A stretch of 64,000 nt of DNA from AM-0621 sp964386705 (GCA_964386705.1 CAYLTY010000005.1:1-64000); one strand, 5' to 3'; shown: positions 35,115 through 45,657, counted from the stretch's first letter. Notes: generated from the sequence alone by a model not told the origin. Translations and numbers: made by a program.

Positions 35115-36326
35115 ATGAAGACGCCATCTCGCAGCTTTTTTCAACTCCTGCTGGCCGTGCTGTGTAGTATAGACGTGATGCAAGTACGAGACGCCTTAGG
35201 AGAAGAGGCTATCGAGCACGATATAGCCGTGATTGACAGCTTCACGGTTGCGAAGCACGGGGATGTCTTGTGCATACCGGTAGTGGTAGCCGACCTTGAG
35301 AAGCCGCAACTATGCATGATCGACACAGGCGCTGAGGTTTCGGCTTTTGATGTTTCACTTGCACCGAGATTAGGCCTGTGTATGGGAAAGGCCAGTCTAG
35401 CTGGACCAGCGGGGCTTACCAGTAGCGACATGTATCCGGCTCCTCGCGTAACAGCAGGGCATATTACATTCGATGGGGCATCGAGCGTTCTGACGGTCGA
35501 TATGTCTGCTATTCGCCGTGCTACAGGCCATGAGGTCACGGGGATACTGGGAATGGATTTTCTGCGCCGCCACACGTTCCGGGTCGACTTCGATGCCGGG
35601 AAAATCGACTTTCTGCGGGTTTCAAAGTCAGAACTCGATCTGGAAGGGAAGCCAATCCAAGTGTTTTATTTTGGCGGCAACACCCCCCTGGTTACCGGTG
35701 CAGCATCACGGAAAGATATCGACCGATTCATCGTTGATACAGGAGCAACGGTAGCGGGCGGGGTTGAGTTAAGGGCATACGACAGAATGATATCAGCAGG
35801 GGAAATCCTCGGCCTGACAGATAGTCGCGTACTCACGGTGTCCGGCGCTTCTCAGATGGCATCTGGACGAGCTGAATTGCTGGCAGTGAAAGGATTCAGC
35901 GTGTCGCGGCCGGTAGTGACTCGAACCGACGCGAATTACCTGGGCTTAGGATTCTGGTCCCGATTCCTTGTGACCTTTGATTTTCCGCGTAGAACGATCT
36001 ATCTCAGCAAGGGGCGCCGGTTTGAAGAGCCGGACCTCTACAACTGGTCGGGAATATGTCTGGTTCGTGATGATGATGGGTTCAGAGTTCTTTCCACGAT
36101 CTGTGGTTCACCGGCAGACGTCGCCGGTGTTGCGACCGATGACAGGCTTTTGCGTGTGGGAAATACGGCGGTGGCAGGAATCAGTCTCTTTGAAGTCCGT
36201 CGTCAGATCATGCTCGCGCGCGATCACCTGAATGTGGAGATCGACAGAAATGGCGCGTCTCTGACTTTCCTGCTGGGAATGAAAACCCCGGCTGTGCAAG
36301 GTTCGTCTTTACCGAACCCGAACTAA
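35115..36326 (+). CDS. Exported two-lobed retropepsin-like aspartyl protease with PDZ domain (subfamily II, copy A)
   Basis: 403 residues from ATG 35115, opening with a signal peptide (SFFQLLLAVLCSIDVMQV). The two lobes carry CMIDTGAEVSAFD and FIVDTGATVAGGVE, with GILGMDFLRRHTFRVDFD and LGLGFWSRFLVTFDFPRRT as the matching hydrophobic-glycine segments. The PDZ domain near residue 310-390 (GSPADVAGVATDDRLLRVGN) is weaker than in subfamily I. Subfamily II differs from I in having V-D-T-G-A at the second site and a different N-terminal region. Its counterpart is at 61502. It precedes a histidine kinase on the same strand. Confidence 0.85.
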   Translation: MKTPSRSFFQLLLAVLCSIDVMQVRDALGEEAIEHDIAVIDSFTVAKHGDVLCIPVVVADLEKPQLCMIDTGAEVSAFDVSLAPRLGLCMGKASLAGPAGLTSSDMYPAPRVTAGHITFDGASSVLTVDMSAIRRATGHEVTGILGMDFLRRHTFRVDFDAGKIDFLRVSKSELDLEGKPIQVFYFGGNTPLVTGAASRKDIDRFIVDTGATVAGGVELRAYDRMISAGEILGLTDSRVLTVSGASQMASGRAELLAVKGFSVSRPVVTRTDANYLGLGFWSRFLVTFDFPRRTIYLSKGRRFEEPDLYNWSGICLVRDDDGFRVLSTICGSPADVAGVATDDRLLRVGNTAVAGISLFEVRRQIMLARDHLNVEIDRNGASLTFLLGMKTPAVQGSSLPNPN

Positions 36327-36554
36327 GGCGATGTGAATACTCGGTGAGAGCTGCAGTGAACGGATGAGCGAACCCGTCCGGCCCATCTTAGTCGCGTCTG
36401 AAGTGTCCTTGGCCTAGACTTTCCGCTGCAAGAACTGCGATGCTCTTTTGCAGTCGGGGGCGAGTTCAATGGGCGCTTTGTGCTTGTCTCTCTGGGCGTG
36501 ATCGATGTGAGGGCGATCGCGGGCGAGTAGTTGTCTTGGGATTCGGAGAGCGGG

Positions 36555-38075
36555 ATGTGGAAACGGATTATCGCTCCGGCATTAGTTGTAAGCCTGTTTT
36601 GGCTAATCGTAGGTGGAGCAACAACGTTTTATTTGTCTTGGCATGATCGAGAGCTTGATCGGGTGATAGAAGAAAATGTTGCTTGCATTCGCGCCGCGAA
36701 TGCAATGCAGGAGACGGTATGGCAGTTTCAATCTGCCTTAAGGGGAATGGCTCGGAATCGCCAGCAAGTTCCTGACGCAAAGCTCTTGGGGCTTGCATCA
36801 CGTTTTAATGGATTGCTGCAACAAGTACAGCGATCTGCGGATGGTGAAGATGCGAAACTATGCGCAACTAGGATCCGAACTGCGTACGACACATACTTTA
36901 CTAGATTGACTGCCGCAAACGGCAGCTTGTCAGGAGATACCACAACACTCAATGAATTGGCGGAGTTGGCGGGAGGGGCGATAGAACCTATTCAACAGTT
37001 CGCTCTTCTCAACGACCAACTCATGCAGCGGGGCTCGCAAGATCGCCAGCGCCTCACTGGATGGATAATTTGGGGAAGGGCTGCGATGTTATTGATCGGG
37101 CCTGGGCTTGGCCTATTGATGGGGCTTCGCCTAGCCCGCCAACTTCAACATTCGATGACGCGAATCAGCGTGCGGCTACGGGCGGTTGCCGGAGACTTGG
37201 AACAGGAAGTTGGTCGGCTTGAGATCACCCCACAAGCCGACTTACATGCGATACAACAGCAGTTGGAAGTTGTTGCCGAACGAATTCGCAGCGTGCTTCA
37301 GGAACTGAATCAAGCTCGCATGGAGGCGGTTCGAGCGGAGCAGCTAGCCATGGTCGGGGAATTAGCCGCCGGAGTTGCCCATGAACTGCGCAACCCCATG
37401 ACTTCAGTGAAACTACTCATACAAACCGTCCAGCGGCGTTGGCAAGAGGCTGCTCCCCCGGAAACGTTTAACGTGGTTATGCAGGAAATCCTGCACATGG
37501 AATCAATCATACAAGGACTCCTGGATTTCGCACGCCCCCAGCAGATACGAAAGGCACGATATGATTTGCGGCAGAATGTGCTTCGCGCCGTCAGCCTTAC
37601 TGAAGCTCGTGGCCGACAGAGTAACATTTCCTTGTATGTGAATTCGATTGATGAGCCGGTATGGGTGAATGCGGACTGCGACCAAATCCACCAAGTTTGC
37701 GTCAATCTTTTACTGAACGGGATTGAGTCAATCAACGATGGTGGCAGCATCCATATCGTCGTCACGAAGGATGACGATGCGGAGATCGCTCGCGTGCAAT
37801 TCAAAGACTCTGGAGCAGGCATTCCAGATGCCGTCCTTCCCCGATTGTTCGACCCCTTTGTCACATCCAAAGACCACGGACACGGGCTCGGTCTCGCCGT
37901 TAGTCGTCGAATTGTGTCAAACCATTCTGGGCGATTGTCAGCAGAAAATCATCCGAGCGGAGGAGCGGTAATGACCTTGGAGTTGCCGCTCGATCACTTG
38001 GCTTCGGTAGATGTGGCCACCACTGAGCAACATCGCGTGGCGGTACGAAAGTATATTGCGGTTCCGTCAACATGA
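36555..38075 (+). CDS. Membrane sensor histidine kinase, orphan (copy A)
   Basis: 506 residues from ATG 36555, with CGGAGAG directly upstream. A transmembrane helix (residues 5-27) and a second one (about 172-195) enclose a periplasmic sensor region of about 140 residues that is mostly helical. The cytoplasmic part has GVAHELRNPMTSVKLLIQ with phospho-acceptor His near residue 276, the N box QVCVNLLLNGIESI, G1 FKDSGAGIPD and G2 GHGLGLAVSRRIV. It is an NtrB-like kinase paralogous to the one at 58215. No response regulator follows; the next gene is convergent. It may share the activator at 59678 (inference). Confidence 0.92.
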   Translation: MWKRIIAPALVVSLFWLIVGGATTFYLSWHDRELDRVIEENVACIRAANAMQETVWQFQSALRGMARNRQQVPDAKLLGLASRFNGLLQQVQRSADGEDAKLCATRIRTAYDTYFTRLTAANGSLSGDTTTLNELAELAGGAIEPIQQFALLNDQLMQRGSQDRQRLTGWIIWGRAAMLLIGPGLGLLMGLRLARQLQHSMTRISVRLRAVAGDLEQEVGRLEITPQADLHAIQQQLEVVAERIRSVLQELNQARMEAVRAEQLAMVGELAAGVAHELRNPMTSVKLLIQTVQRRWQEAAPPETFNVVMQEILHMESIIQGLLDFARPQQIRKARYDLRQNVLRAVSLTEARGRQSNISLYVNSIDEPVWVNADCDQIHQVCVNLLLNGIESINDGGSIHIVVTKDDDAEIARVQFKDSGAGIPDAVLPRLFDPFVTSKDHGHGLGLAVSRRIVSNHSGRLSAENHPSGGAVMTLELPLDHLASVDVATTEQHRVAVRKYIAVPST

Positions 38076-38231
38076 ATTGGCTGCGTTTAGGACCGACCTT
38101 GGAATTATGAGGATTACGTGGACCGGATGGCATAGCGGTTGGAAGAAAGCTAACCGCAGCCGAAAGTCACTTGTGCGGAGTTCGCACTGCTAGCGGATCT
38201 CTACAGACGGCGCTTGCGGACGATCATAGCA

Positions 38232-39797
38232 TTATTTGGCAGGGACAAAGTCGGCGTCTAACACGGTATTACCCGACGCGGTGAACAGACGAAATTGAGC
38301 TTTGTTGTAGGATGTAAGCGTCATCAAGAATTCGATGCGGGCCTTGTCCAGCGCTTGCAGAGACTGCAGCGCTTCGATTGGTAGTCCCGCGCCCTCACTA
38401 ATACGTTGCACGTTCTTGTGGAGTGAATCAACAGCGGAACTAACCGATAGTCGCGCGATCTCGAGTTGCTCTTTTCGTGACGACACCGTCTCATGACTGG
38501 ATACCACTTCTTCAACCACGCGATCCGTCACTCTCGATAGTTGCAATTGGGCGTTTTCAAGTTCGAGTTGCTCTCCTTGGAGTCGAGAGCGGTCCCCCAG
38601 GCCGAGGTTGCGGATCTGCCAGACGGCAGTCGCTTGAAGGTCTTCACGAGTATCAAAGCTATTAAAGAAGCCCTTAGGATCCCCCACGTAGCCGCCGCCG
38701 AAACCTCCGGCTTGGTATCCGACCTGGACTTTCGGCAGAAGTGGTGCCCAGCCCGCTTGTTCCACCCTGCAACTTGCGGCACCGACCAGCCATCGGCCCT
38801 CTTCGATCTCCGGGCGGTTCCTCAACGCAAGTTCCACGAAGGCCGCGGGGTCGGCTTCGACAGGATAGATTTCGACGGGAACAAGTTTTGTTTCAATGGG
38901 AACAAGTTGTATTTGTGCATCCAGGTGCAATCGGCGAGCAAGCGCCGCAGACGAGGTGATCGAACGCTCTTGCGCAAGTCGCAACTGCTGTTTGCGGAAT
39001 TGTAACTCGGTTTGCGCTCGTGCGGCATCAGAAGGCAGACCGACCTCCCTCTTGGCGAAAGAGGCTGTGACATCAGACAGGCGTTGTGCGTGGTTCAACG
39101 TTTCCTGCGCGATGGCAATCGTCGCATGGGCCGCCAATAGATCGAAGTACCCTTCAGCGATGTCAAGTAGGGCTTGATTACGCGTCGCACCTACAGATGC
39201 GGAGCGTGCATGGGTAATTTGATGAGCTGTCAGGCGGGCATACAGAGTTTCGGACAAGTCCCACGAAAGTACTGGTCCGCCCGATATTGAAAGAGAATTG
39301 CGGCGCGTATCCAATATCTCGCCGATCGCGCGCTGAATCTGTCCGTCGTGATACTGATAGGTTGGTCCCACAATCAGATCGGGTAGCCACATCGCCCGCG
39401 CTGCGTTTTCTCGCAGCACGGCTGATTCGTACCGGTTCCGTGCGATTTGAACTTCAAGACTATTGGCGTCACCAAGGCGCATCGCCGTCGACAAATCTAA
39501 CGGATAGATCTGTCGCCCCTCACGAGGCTCGACCGCAAACGGAAGTTCTTGTGGCGGTGGTTGATACTTCGAAGTGCGAACCGCATCGCCAGCGTCAGCA
39601 CTCGACGCCGACGCGAGTTGAATCTTCTCAGATTCTCGTTCCGCTTCGGAACGGCTGGACTCGCTTGCTGGTTGCGCAAAGGTAATTGACGAGGGCAGCG
39701 TTATGTGGCAGCCGGCGGTGGTGGAAGCCACCAGCAAGCCTGAGAGTACCGCGGCTTGATCCCACATTTTGGAGCAGACACGGACGCGAGAACGCAT
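38232..39797 (-). CDS. TolC-like outer membrane efflux lipoprotein (copy A)
   Basis: About 521 residues from ATG 39797 (the frame extends to 39887), with a lipobox ASTTAGC near residue 30. Two outer-membrane-efflux repeats of long helices follow: RNRYESAVLRENAARAMWLP and ALRNRPEIEEGRWLVGAASC. It forms the outer channel of the RND system encoded just upstream on the same strand (adaptor 40013, permease 41484). The length and lipoprotein type match the OprM/NodT kind. The N-terminal 100 residues are Ser/Ala/Glu-rich and probably disordered. Confidence 0.88.
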   Translation of the reverse strand: MRSRVRVCSKMWDQAAVLSGLLVASTTAGCHITLPSSITFAQPASESSRSEAERESEKIQLASASSADAGDAVRTSKYQPPPQELPFAVEPREGRQIYPLDLSTAMRLGDANSLEVQIARNRYESAVLRENAARAMWLPDLIVGPTYQYHDGQIQRAIGEILDTRRNSLSISGGPVLSWDLSETLYARLTAHQITHARSASVGATRNQALLDIAEGYFDLLAAHATIAIAQETLNHAQRLSDVTASFAKREVGLPSDAARAQTELQFRKQQLRLAQERSITSSAALARRLHLDAQIQLVPIETKLVPVEIYPVEADPAAFVELALRNRPEIEEGRWLVGAASCRVEQAGWAPLLPKVQVGYQAGGFGGGYVGDPKGFFNSFDTREDLQATAVWQIRNLGLGDRSRLQGEQLELENAQLQLSRVTDRVVEEVVSSHETVSSRKEQLEIARLSVSSAVDSLHKNVQRISEGAGLPIEALQSLQALDKARIEFLMTLTSYNKAQFRLFTASGNTVLDADFVPAK

Positions 39798-40012
39798 AAC
39801 TTCCCCTGACTTCCGCAAGGATATTGCGGATGACCCGGCTGAATCTGGCAGTCTGGCGGCTCCCAGATTCAGTCCGAGTTGAGTCATCGGAACTCCAGGC
39901 AGGAAACTTCACACGTTCGTTACAGCAGCTTCATACGGAACGGGAAGCACTCGCGCCATAGTCGGCAAACTTTGCCCATTCTTCGGGTTCCTCTTAGCGT
40001 AAAGTCAGAGAA

Positions 40013-41431
40013 CTAATGATCACTCACGCGGGACGCCACGACCTGCTGGCCATCAGCGAGATTACCCTTGTTGCTGACAATGACTTCCTCATCACCCGTC
40101 AACCCAGACAAAATCTGGACGAAGCGTCCATCGTCGTAGCCGGTTTGGACGCGAACGCGACGCGTCAAGCCATCATTTACAGTCACCACAAACAGACCAT
40201 CGCTCGTTCCATACAGCGCTGACGCCGGAACGACTTGCGCGTCTTTGACATCTGACAGGACCAACGACACAGAGCCGAACATGCCCGGATACAGCTTGTC
40301 ACCTGGATTCTTGACGTCGATTTCAACGCGCATGGTACGCGACTTTTCCTCCAGACTTCTTGCAATCCGAGCGACAATTCCTGTCACGACTTCTGATCGC
40401 AACGCATCGAACTTCATGCTGACGGGATTGCCTAATCGCACAAGCGGAACTTCCTTCTCGGGAACGCGCATTACAATGGTTACACTCTGCGTGCCGGCGA
40501 TAGTGAATGGCGGCGTCGCCTTATCGCTGCTTGGACTGTGCACATATTCGCCGGGATCGACATTACGATGAATGATGGTCCCTGAGTAAGGCGCCTTTAG
40601 TCGCGCGTAGTCCGCTTGAACACGGGTCTTCTCTCGATCCGAGATGGCTACTGCGACCTTGGCCATCTTTGTCTTAACATCCGCTTGAGCGTTCGCGAGT
40701 TTAGCCTTAAGGATGACAAGATCCGTTTGTACAGATCGGTGCTTGGCGATCATGCTGTCGTAAGCTGAACGCGACGCAAAGTAAGCGAGTTCCTTCTCAT
40801 CGGCGACTTGGGGGCTGCCTGTCTTGTCAGCGGCCAAAGCTGCGTAACGCTCAAATTCTCGCTTACGAAAGTTGCGTTCGGCATCGGCTTTCTTCACTTC
40901 TGCGGCGGCAAGTTCCAATTGAGAACTATGCGTTTCCAAGGCGCCTTCAGCAGCGTCAACCGCCGTCCGAGTTTGAGCCAGTTCAGCCTCCGCCAGAGCT
41001 ACCAAGGCATCCTTGTAACTCAACTCTTGCTGCAGCTCCGGAACGTCTACCTCCAGCAAAATCTGGCCCGCCTCGACCGTATCACCGATGTCGACGTTGA
41101 CGCTTTTCACATACCCAGAGATTCGCGAGAAAAGATCCGCCGACGCGGCAGCCTCGACCACTCCTGGCTGCGAGAACTTTTGAACGAGATTGCGGCGCAC
41201 GGGCACAATAGTTTGGACAGAAATAGCCTGACCGGACGCTGGCCGAGTTGCGTTGATGACGGAATTGCCGTTCACAGAGCCGGATTCGGCCGCGGTTTTC
41301 TCTTCGTTACGGGCGTTGCTTGCTGGCGGAGCCGCGACAGAGTCATTGCACCCAGTCAATCCAATGCTGCCGAGAGCAATCAGAGAAAATATGGCAGCAC
41401 CAGCCAAGAATTGTTGAATCGTGATCATCAT
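40013..41431 (-). CDS. RND efflux periplasmic adaptor, HlyD/AcrA family (copy A)
   Basis: 472 residues with a lipobox IGLTGCNDS near residue 27. The order is typical: a barrel-sandwich (VETGQ-like VEAGQILLEVDVPELQQEL), an alpha-hairpin coiled coil of about 110 residues, then the second lipoyl half (YSGTIIHRNVDPGEYV), a beta-barrel (VIVMRVPEKEVPLV) and a membrane-proximal domain. It links the permease and the TolC-like channel. It starts 53 bases after the permease stop on the same strand. Confidence 0.93.
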   Translation of the reverse strand: MMITIQQFLAGAAIFSLIALGSIGLTGCNDSVAAPPASNARNEEKTAAESGSVNGNSVINATRPASGQAISVQTIVPVRRNLVQKFSQPGVVEAAASADLFSRISGYVKSVNVDIGDTVEAGQILLEVDVPELQQELSYKDALVALAEAELAQTRTAVDAAEGALETHSSQLELAAAEVKKADAERNFRKREFERYAALAADKTGSPQVADEKELAYFASRSAYDSMIAKHRSVQTDLVILKAKLANAQADVKTKMAKVAVAISDREKTRVQADYARLKAPYSGTIIHRNVDPGEYVHSPSSDKATPPFTIAGTQSVTIVMRVPEKEVPLVRLGNPVSMKFDALRSEVVTGIVARIARSLEEKSRTMRVEIDVKNPGDKLYPGMFGSVSLVLSDVKDAQVVPASALYGTSDGLFVVTVNDGLTRRVRVQTGYDDGRFVQILSGLTGDEEVIVSNKGNLADGQQVVASRVSDH

Positions 41432-41483
41432 CTCATTAACTCCGCGAAGAACGTCTCGGCCTTGTTATTTACGTGCATGTGCT

Positions 41484-44400
41484 TCATGCCGCGCGGCTCG
41501 GCTCAGGCTCTGGAGGCCGCCGTAACCAAGAGTAAAGAATGGGTACGACAAACAGCGTCAGGATCGTGCCCGCCAACAAGCCGCCGAGCACCGCGCGACC
41601 AAGTGGGACATTTGCTTCGCTACCTTTACCCATCCCGATTGCCATCGGAATCAAGCTGATGAACGTCGCCAGAAAAGTCATAACGATTGGACGAAGCCGC
41701 AATCCTCCCGCCTTCACGATCGCATCATGAACGCTCATTCCTTGGACTAGCAGGCGGTTCGCAAAGTCCACCAGCAGTACGCTGTTAGCGACCACGATGC
41801 CGACCATAAAGATGACGCCCATGCTAGACTGAACATTCAATCGAGTGCCGGTGCAGTACAATGTAACTAATACGCCGGTCAGGCCCAGAGGGACGACGGC
41901 GAGAATAATAAATGGATCCAGATATGATCTGAACAACGCCACCATGATGAGATAAACGAGAACTGTCGCCATCAGCAGACCGAAGCCCATGCTTCCGAAC
42001 GCGATTCGCATCTGTTGCACCTCGCCGCTCATCCGCACCTGCACACCGGAAGGGATGTTGAGCTTCGCAATCCTGCGTTCAATCTCAGCTGCAACGCTGC
42101 CAGCATCTCGTCCCGACACATTTGACATCACCTCAATAATGGGTGAGTAATTGGCGTGAACGATCTCGGCTGAGGTGCTCGTCCGGTGCAATGTTGCAAC
42201 ATTTCGGAGCAATACTGTGCGGTCAGCATTCTTGCTTGATATTGGGATGTTCATCAGATCGTCGATGGAATCAACTGCTTCCTCACGATACTGAACTCCA
42301 ACCCAGTATTGATTTCCACTTACGGGATCTATCCAGAAGTTTCGCGAAAACTGGATACTAGAATTGAGACATGTAACGACGTTTCGAATGACGTCCTGTT
42401 GACTCAATCCAAGATCCGCAGCCTTCAAACGATCGACTGAAATAAAAAGTTGCGGGTAATCGAACCGCTGCACAATACGCACATCAGCAGCTCCCGGAAC
42501 TTCCCGCGCGAGTCGCAGAATGTCGCGGGCGAGCTTACGCCCTTCCGTTGTCTTCTTGCCTACGATCTGAATGTTGATTGGTGATAGCGCACCGTAATTC
42601 AAAGCGGCAGACACGAGACCTCCGGTATTGAAAGCGAATTCAATGCCTGGAAATCGTTCGTTAAGGGTCTTTCTCAATCTTGTCGCGTACTCTTGAGCGG
42701 TTTGCTGGCGCTGCTCAGTTAGCTGGACTTTCAGCACCGCATCTTGAGGACCGGTATTTGGCGTGTAGGCTGCTGACCAGTCAGGTACCAGTCCGAGTTC
42801 CGAGATAATCATACTCAAGTCGCTTGCTGGAATTTCTTCCTTAATGGCATCTTCGACTTGGACGATCGTCTTCTCATGCACTTCGAGTCGCGATCCAGTT
42901 GGTCCTCGAACAGTGATAACGAGTTGCCCGGCATCCACCTCTGGAAACAGTTCTTGGCCCAAATGAGGGCCTAGGGTAAGGGACAGACCGAACAAAACCA
43001 CCACGGTCAGCACCACCTTCCAGCGGTGCCGCAAGACAAACTCTAACATCCGCGAGTACACTTTCACAGTATACACTAAAGCTTGATCGATTGGGCCATG
43101 AAGCCGTTCAATGAATGATTTTTTGCCAGTTCCATGATGATCGGTAGATCCCTTCAACCACGTCGCGCACCAAGCTGGCACAAGCGTCAGAGACAGTCCA
43201 TAAGACGCCAGCATCGCGAAGGTCACGCTGAGTGCCAGAGGGCGAAATAGAAATTTCCCCATCCCCGGGGTAAACGCAATAGGCATAAGCACAATGATTG
43301 TCGTGCAGGTCGCCACAAGCACGGGCAATGCGACTTCCCCGGCGCCATCAAGTGCTGCCTGGAAGCTGGATTTCCTCTCACCCTTCAAGTGCAGATGGCG
43401 ATGCGTATTCTCAAGAACAACAATTGCGTTATCGACAAGGGGTCCAATCGCCAGAGCGAGACCCCCGAGCGTCATGGCGTTGACAGTGTTCCCTGTGGCG
43501 AGCAGGCAACTGATGGCAGTTAATATTGAGAGGGGAATGCATGTCACGGCAATAATCGTCGTTCGCATACTTCCCAAGAAGAACAGAATCATCAACGACG
43601 CCAGTCCAGCCCCCAAGATGCCTTCATGCAATAGACTCTCGATGGCCCCCCGAACGTACACAGATTGATCCATAACGACTTCAGGCTTGACCCCTTCCGG
43701 CACGCGTTCAAGCATCGTGGGAACCGCCTGTTTGACGCCATCCACGACACTCAACGTGCTCGCCCCCTGCTGCCTGTAAACGGGCACATAAACCTGGCGC
43801 CGACCATTGATTCGAACGGTTCCAGTTTGGATGCGCGAAGCATCTTCGACCGTTCCGACATCCTTTACAAAAGTTGCATTACCCGATGTCGTGTTCAACG
43901 GGACAAATCCCATTGCTTCCGGACTTTCGTACATGCTGTCGGAGTCGATCTGATAATCAATGTCCCCAATCCGAGCCCCACCAGTAGGCAGCATGATATT
44001 GGAATCACTGATTGCATCGACGACATCAACTGGTGAAAGGTTGCGAGCCTCGATCTTGTCTCGATCTACATAGGCCATCACGGCGCGAACTTTGCCCCCG
44101 AAGACGGCTGGCGCGACGGCACCCGGTACTGACTGGATGACATTCCGCAGGTCGTACCGGCCAATGTCCTGAAGCTCACCCTCCGAATGCTTCTCGCTTG
44201 ACACACTCAGGATGCACGTGGGCATTGTCGCCGAAGGATCAAACGGTAGTACAATTGATGGCAGCGTTCCGGGAGGGAGATATCGCAGGTTGGACAAGGC
44301 AAGAGAATTAACTTGTGTCAACGCGCTGTTCGGATCGGTAGTGTCGCTAAAATAATTCCGGATGATACTGACACCGACCATGGACTTAGATTCCTGCAGC

Positions 44401-44633
44401 ATCGTCCCATTCGCCTGGCCAGTCCAACGTTCCAGGCGGTTCGTAATGTTCTTCTCGACGACACCCGCGGGCATGCCACTATAGAAGGTCATTACCTGCA
44501 CGGCCGGCGCTCGAAAGACGGGTAAGATGTCTACCGGAATCATCCAGGCCGCGACCAATCCGAGTACAACAATAGCGATAGCCAAGACGCTGATTGCATG
44601 GCGGTTGTTCAACGCAAAACTAACCAGTCCCAT
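41484..44633 (-). CDS. RND efflux permease, HAE1-like (copy A)
   Basis: 1049 residues with 12 helices and two large periplasmic loops. The start MGLVSFALNNRHAISVLAIA and the end around WLRRPPEPEP are typical. Helix 4 reads IGPLVDNAIVVLENTHRHL (about residue 400), so the first Asp of the usual pair is kept but the second is Asn. Helix 10 reads VVANSVLLVDFANRL, where the lysine used in AcrB is replaced by Ala. The hydrophobe/amphiphile group fits best; a metal substrate is not indicated. It is the first gene of the permease-adaptor-channel operon on this strand. Confidence 0.93.
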   Translation of the reverse strand: MGLVSFALNNRHAISVLAIAIVVLGLVAAWMIPVDILPVFRAPAVQVMTFYSGMPAGVVEKNITNRLERWTGQANGTMLQESKSMVGVSIIRNYFSDTTDPNSALTQVNSLALSNLRYLPPGTLPSIVLPFDPSATMPTCILSVSSEKHSEGELQDIGRYDLRNVIQSVPGAVAPAVFGGKVRAVMAYVDRDKIEARNLSPVDVVDAISDSNIMLPTGGARIGDIDYQIDSDSMYESPEAMGFVPLNTTSGNATFVKDVGTVEDASRIQTGTVRINGRRQVYVPVYRQQGASTLSVVDGVKQAVPTMLERVPEGVKPEVVMDQSVYVRGAIESLLHEGILGAGLASLMILFFLGSMRTTIIAVTCIPLSILTAISCLLATGNTVNAMTLGGLALAIGPLVDNAIVVLENTHRHLHLKGERKSSFQAALDGAGEVALPVLVATCTTIIVLMPIAFTPGMGKFLFRPLALSVTFAMLASYGLSLTLVPAWCATWLKGSTDHHGTGKKSFIERLHGPIDQALVYTVKVYSRMLEFVLRHRWKVVLTVVVLFGLSLTLGPHLGQELFPEVDAGQLVITVRGPTGSRLEVHEKTIVQVEDAIKEEIPASDLSMIISELGLVPDWSAAYTPNTGPQDAVLKVQLTEQRQQTAQEYATRLRKTLNERFPGIEFAFNTGGLVSAALNYGALSPINIQIVGKKTTEGRKLARDILRLAREVPGAADVRIVQRFDYPQLFISVDRLKAADLGLSQQDVIRNVVTCLNSSIQFSRNFWIDPVSGNQYWVGVQYREEAVDSIDDLMNIPISSKNADRTVLLRNVATLHRTSTSAEIVHANYSPIIEVMSNVSGRDAGSVAAEIERRIAKLNIPSGVQVRMSGEVQQMRIAFGSMGFGLLMATVLVYLIMVALFRSYLDPFIILAVVPLGLTGVLVTLYCTGTRLNVQSSMGVIFMVGIVVANSVLLVDFANRLLVQGMSVHDAIVKAGGLRLRPIVMTFLATFISLIPMAIGMGKGSEANVPLGRAVLGGLLAGTILTLFVVPILYSWLRRPPEPEPSRAA

Positions 44634-45657
44634 ACTCAGCGCCCCTATGCGGTCTTAGAGTTGATTCGCGTCTGTAGCTCGTCAGCCGCTGGCTGAGAGC
44701 TTTTGGCCAACGAGACTAGGTCCGTTGAACTTATGTAGCTTCGTCGCCGTTAAGCCGAGAGACGGTACGTGGTCGCACACGCCCACAATTACTTCGAAAT
44801 TCATTCGATTCGCATCTGTGGAGATAGGACACAGTGGAAAGATGAACTCGATTAAGGACACCAAACCGCGCTTGGGCGAGGATCCACGCGAATCGCAATT
44901 GTCGTGCCGTCTTTGCGTCTGGTGATCTTATCCGCGGCCCTACAACGAGTCGGGCTCCGCCGAAATGAGAAGAATAGCCCTCGCAATAGCAAAACGCCCT
45001 ACAAGCATGGAGTCTCTTACCCAGCGATGTGGGAAGGCTACGAGCGAAAGCTCAGTTCGGCCCTCGCGCCAAGGGGCGCACCGTGATTCAAAGGACGCTG
45101 CACCCGAGAAAAGGACGAAAGGCAAAGTGAACATTCGATACACTGCATGACTGAGGAAAAGTCCTTTCCTCCATGGCAATCGGTTTTTCCGCATTCTGAA
45201 AGCTTGCTTTCGCTGTGCAGCCTCCAACAGCACAAAAGTATTCGGGACAGTGTCGCCCTATGCGAAAGACGTGCCTCCCAAGATGTAACTTCTGACTTCG
45301 TCTTTCACGGGCTTCCCGGCAGTAGCGAAGAACAGTTGATCGCGTGCGGGCAGAGGCGGATTGAGAGCTTACAGATCAAGTTCCAGCATCGTCTTGCTCC
45401 GCCGCGCGCTGCCGAGTGCTCTTATTCGCTGATACTGAATTAGTTCTCAGAAGAACTCGCGACCAGCCCCTCAATAGCTTATCGAAAACTCAAGAGGAGC
45501 GATCGCAGTTGCGGCCCATCACGCGCGCAACCGAGGCTGCTTGCAGCGGCGCCGTTCCATTTCTGAGGATGCTAGCCTGTCAGGTACATCTCCTACAAAC
45601 AAAGGTACCGCAACCGGTAAAGACTTGTGCTGGCTCACACGTCAGACGCAAAGTGCG
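44634..45657. other. 1-kb region without a supported gene
   Basis: Several short frames (for example 45147-45443) show no recognisable protein. The region should hold the promoter of the permease operon. It contains the dyad at 45443-45456. The sequence may be the remains of a deleted gene, but no similarity could be seen by eye. Confidence 0.4.
45443..45456. promoter_or_regulatory. GTTCT-N4-AGAAC dyad, site 1
   Basis: GTTCT CAGA AGAAC, part of a slightly longer dyad AGTTCT...AGAACT. It lies about 0.8 kb upstream of the copy A permease start and about 200 bases downstream of the porin gene's 3' end. The same half-sites and spacing recur at 52903 and 61280. Confidence 0.5.

Noticed and set aside
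44634..45657. Several short frames that might be a gene upstream of the efflux operon
   Set aside because: None shows a recognised fold, a good start or a continuous composition; treated as non-coding or decayed DNA.
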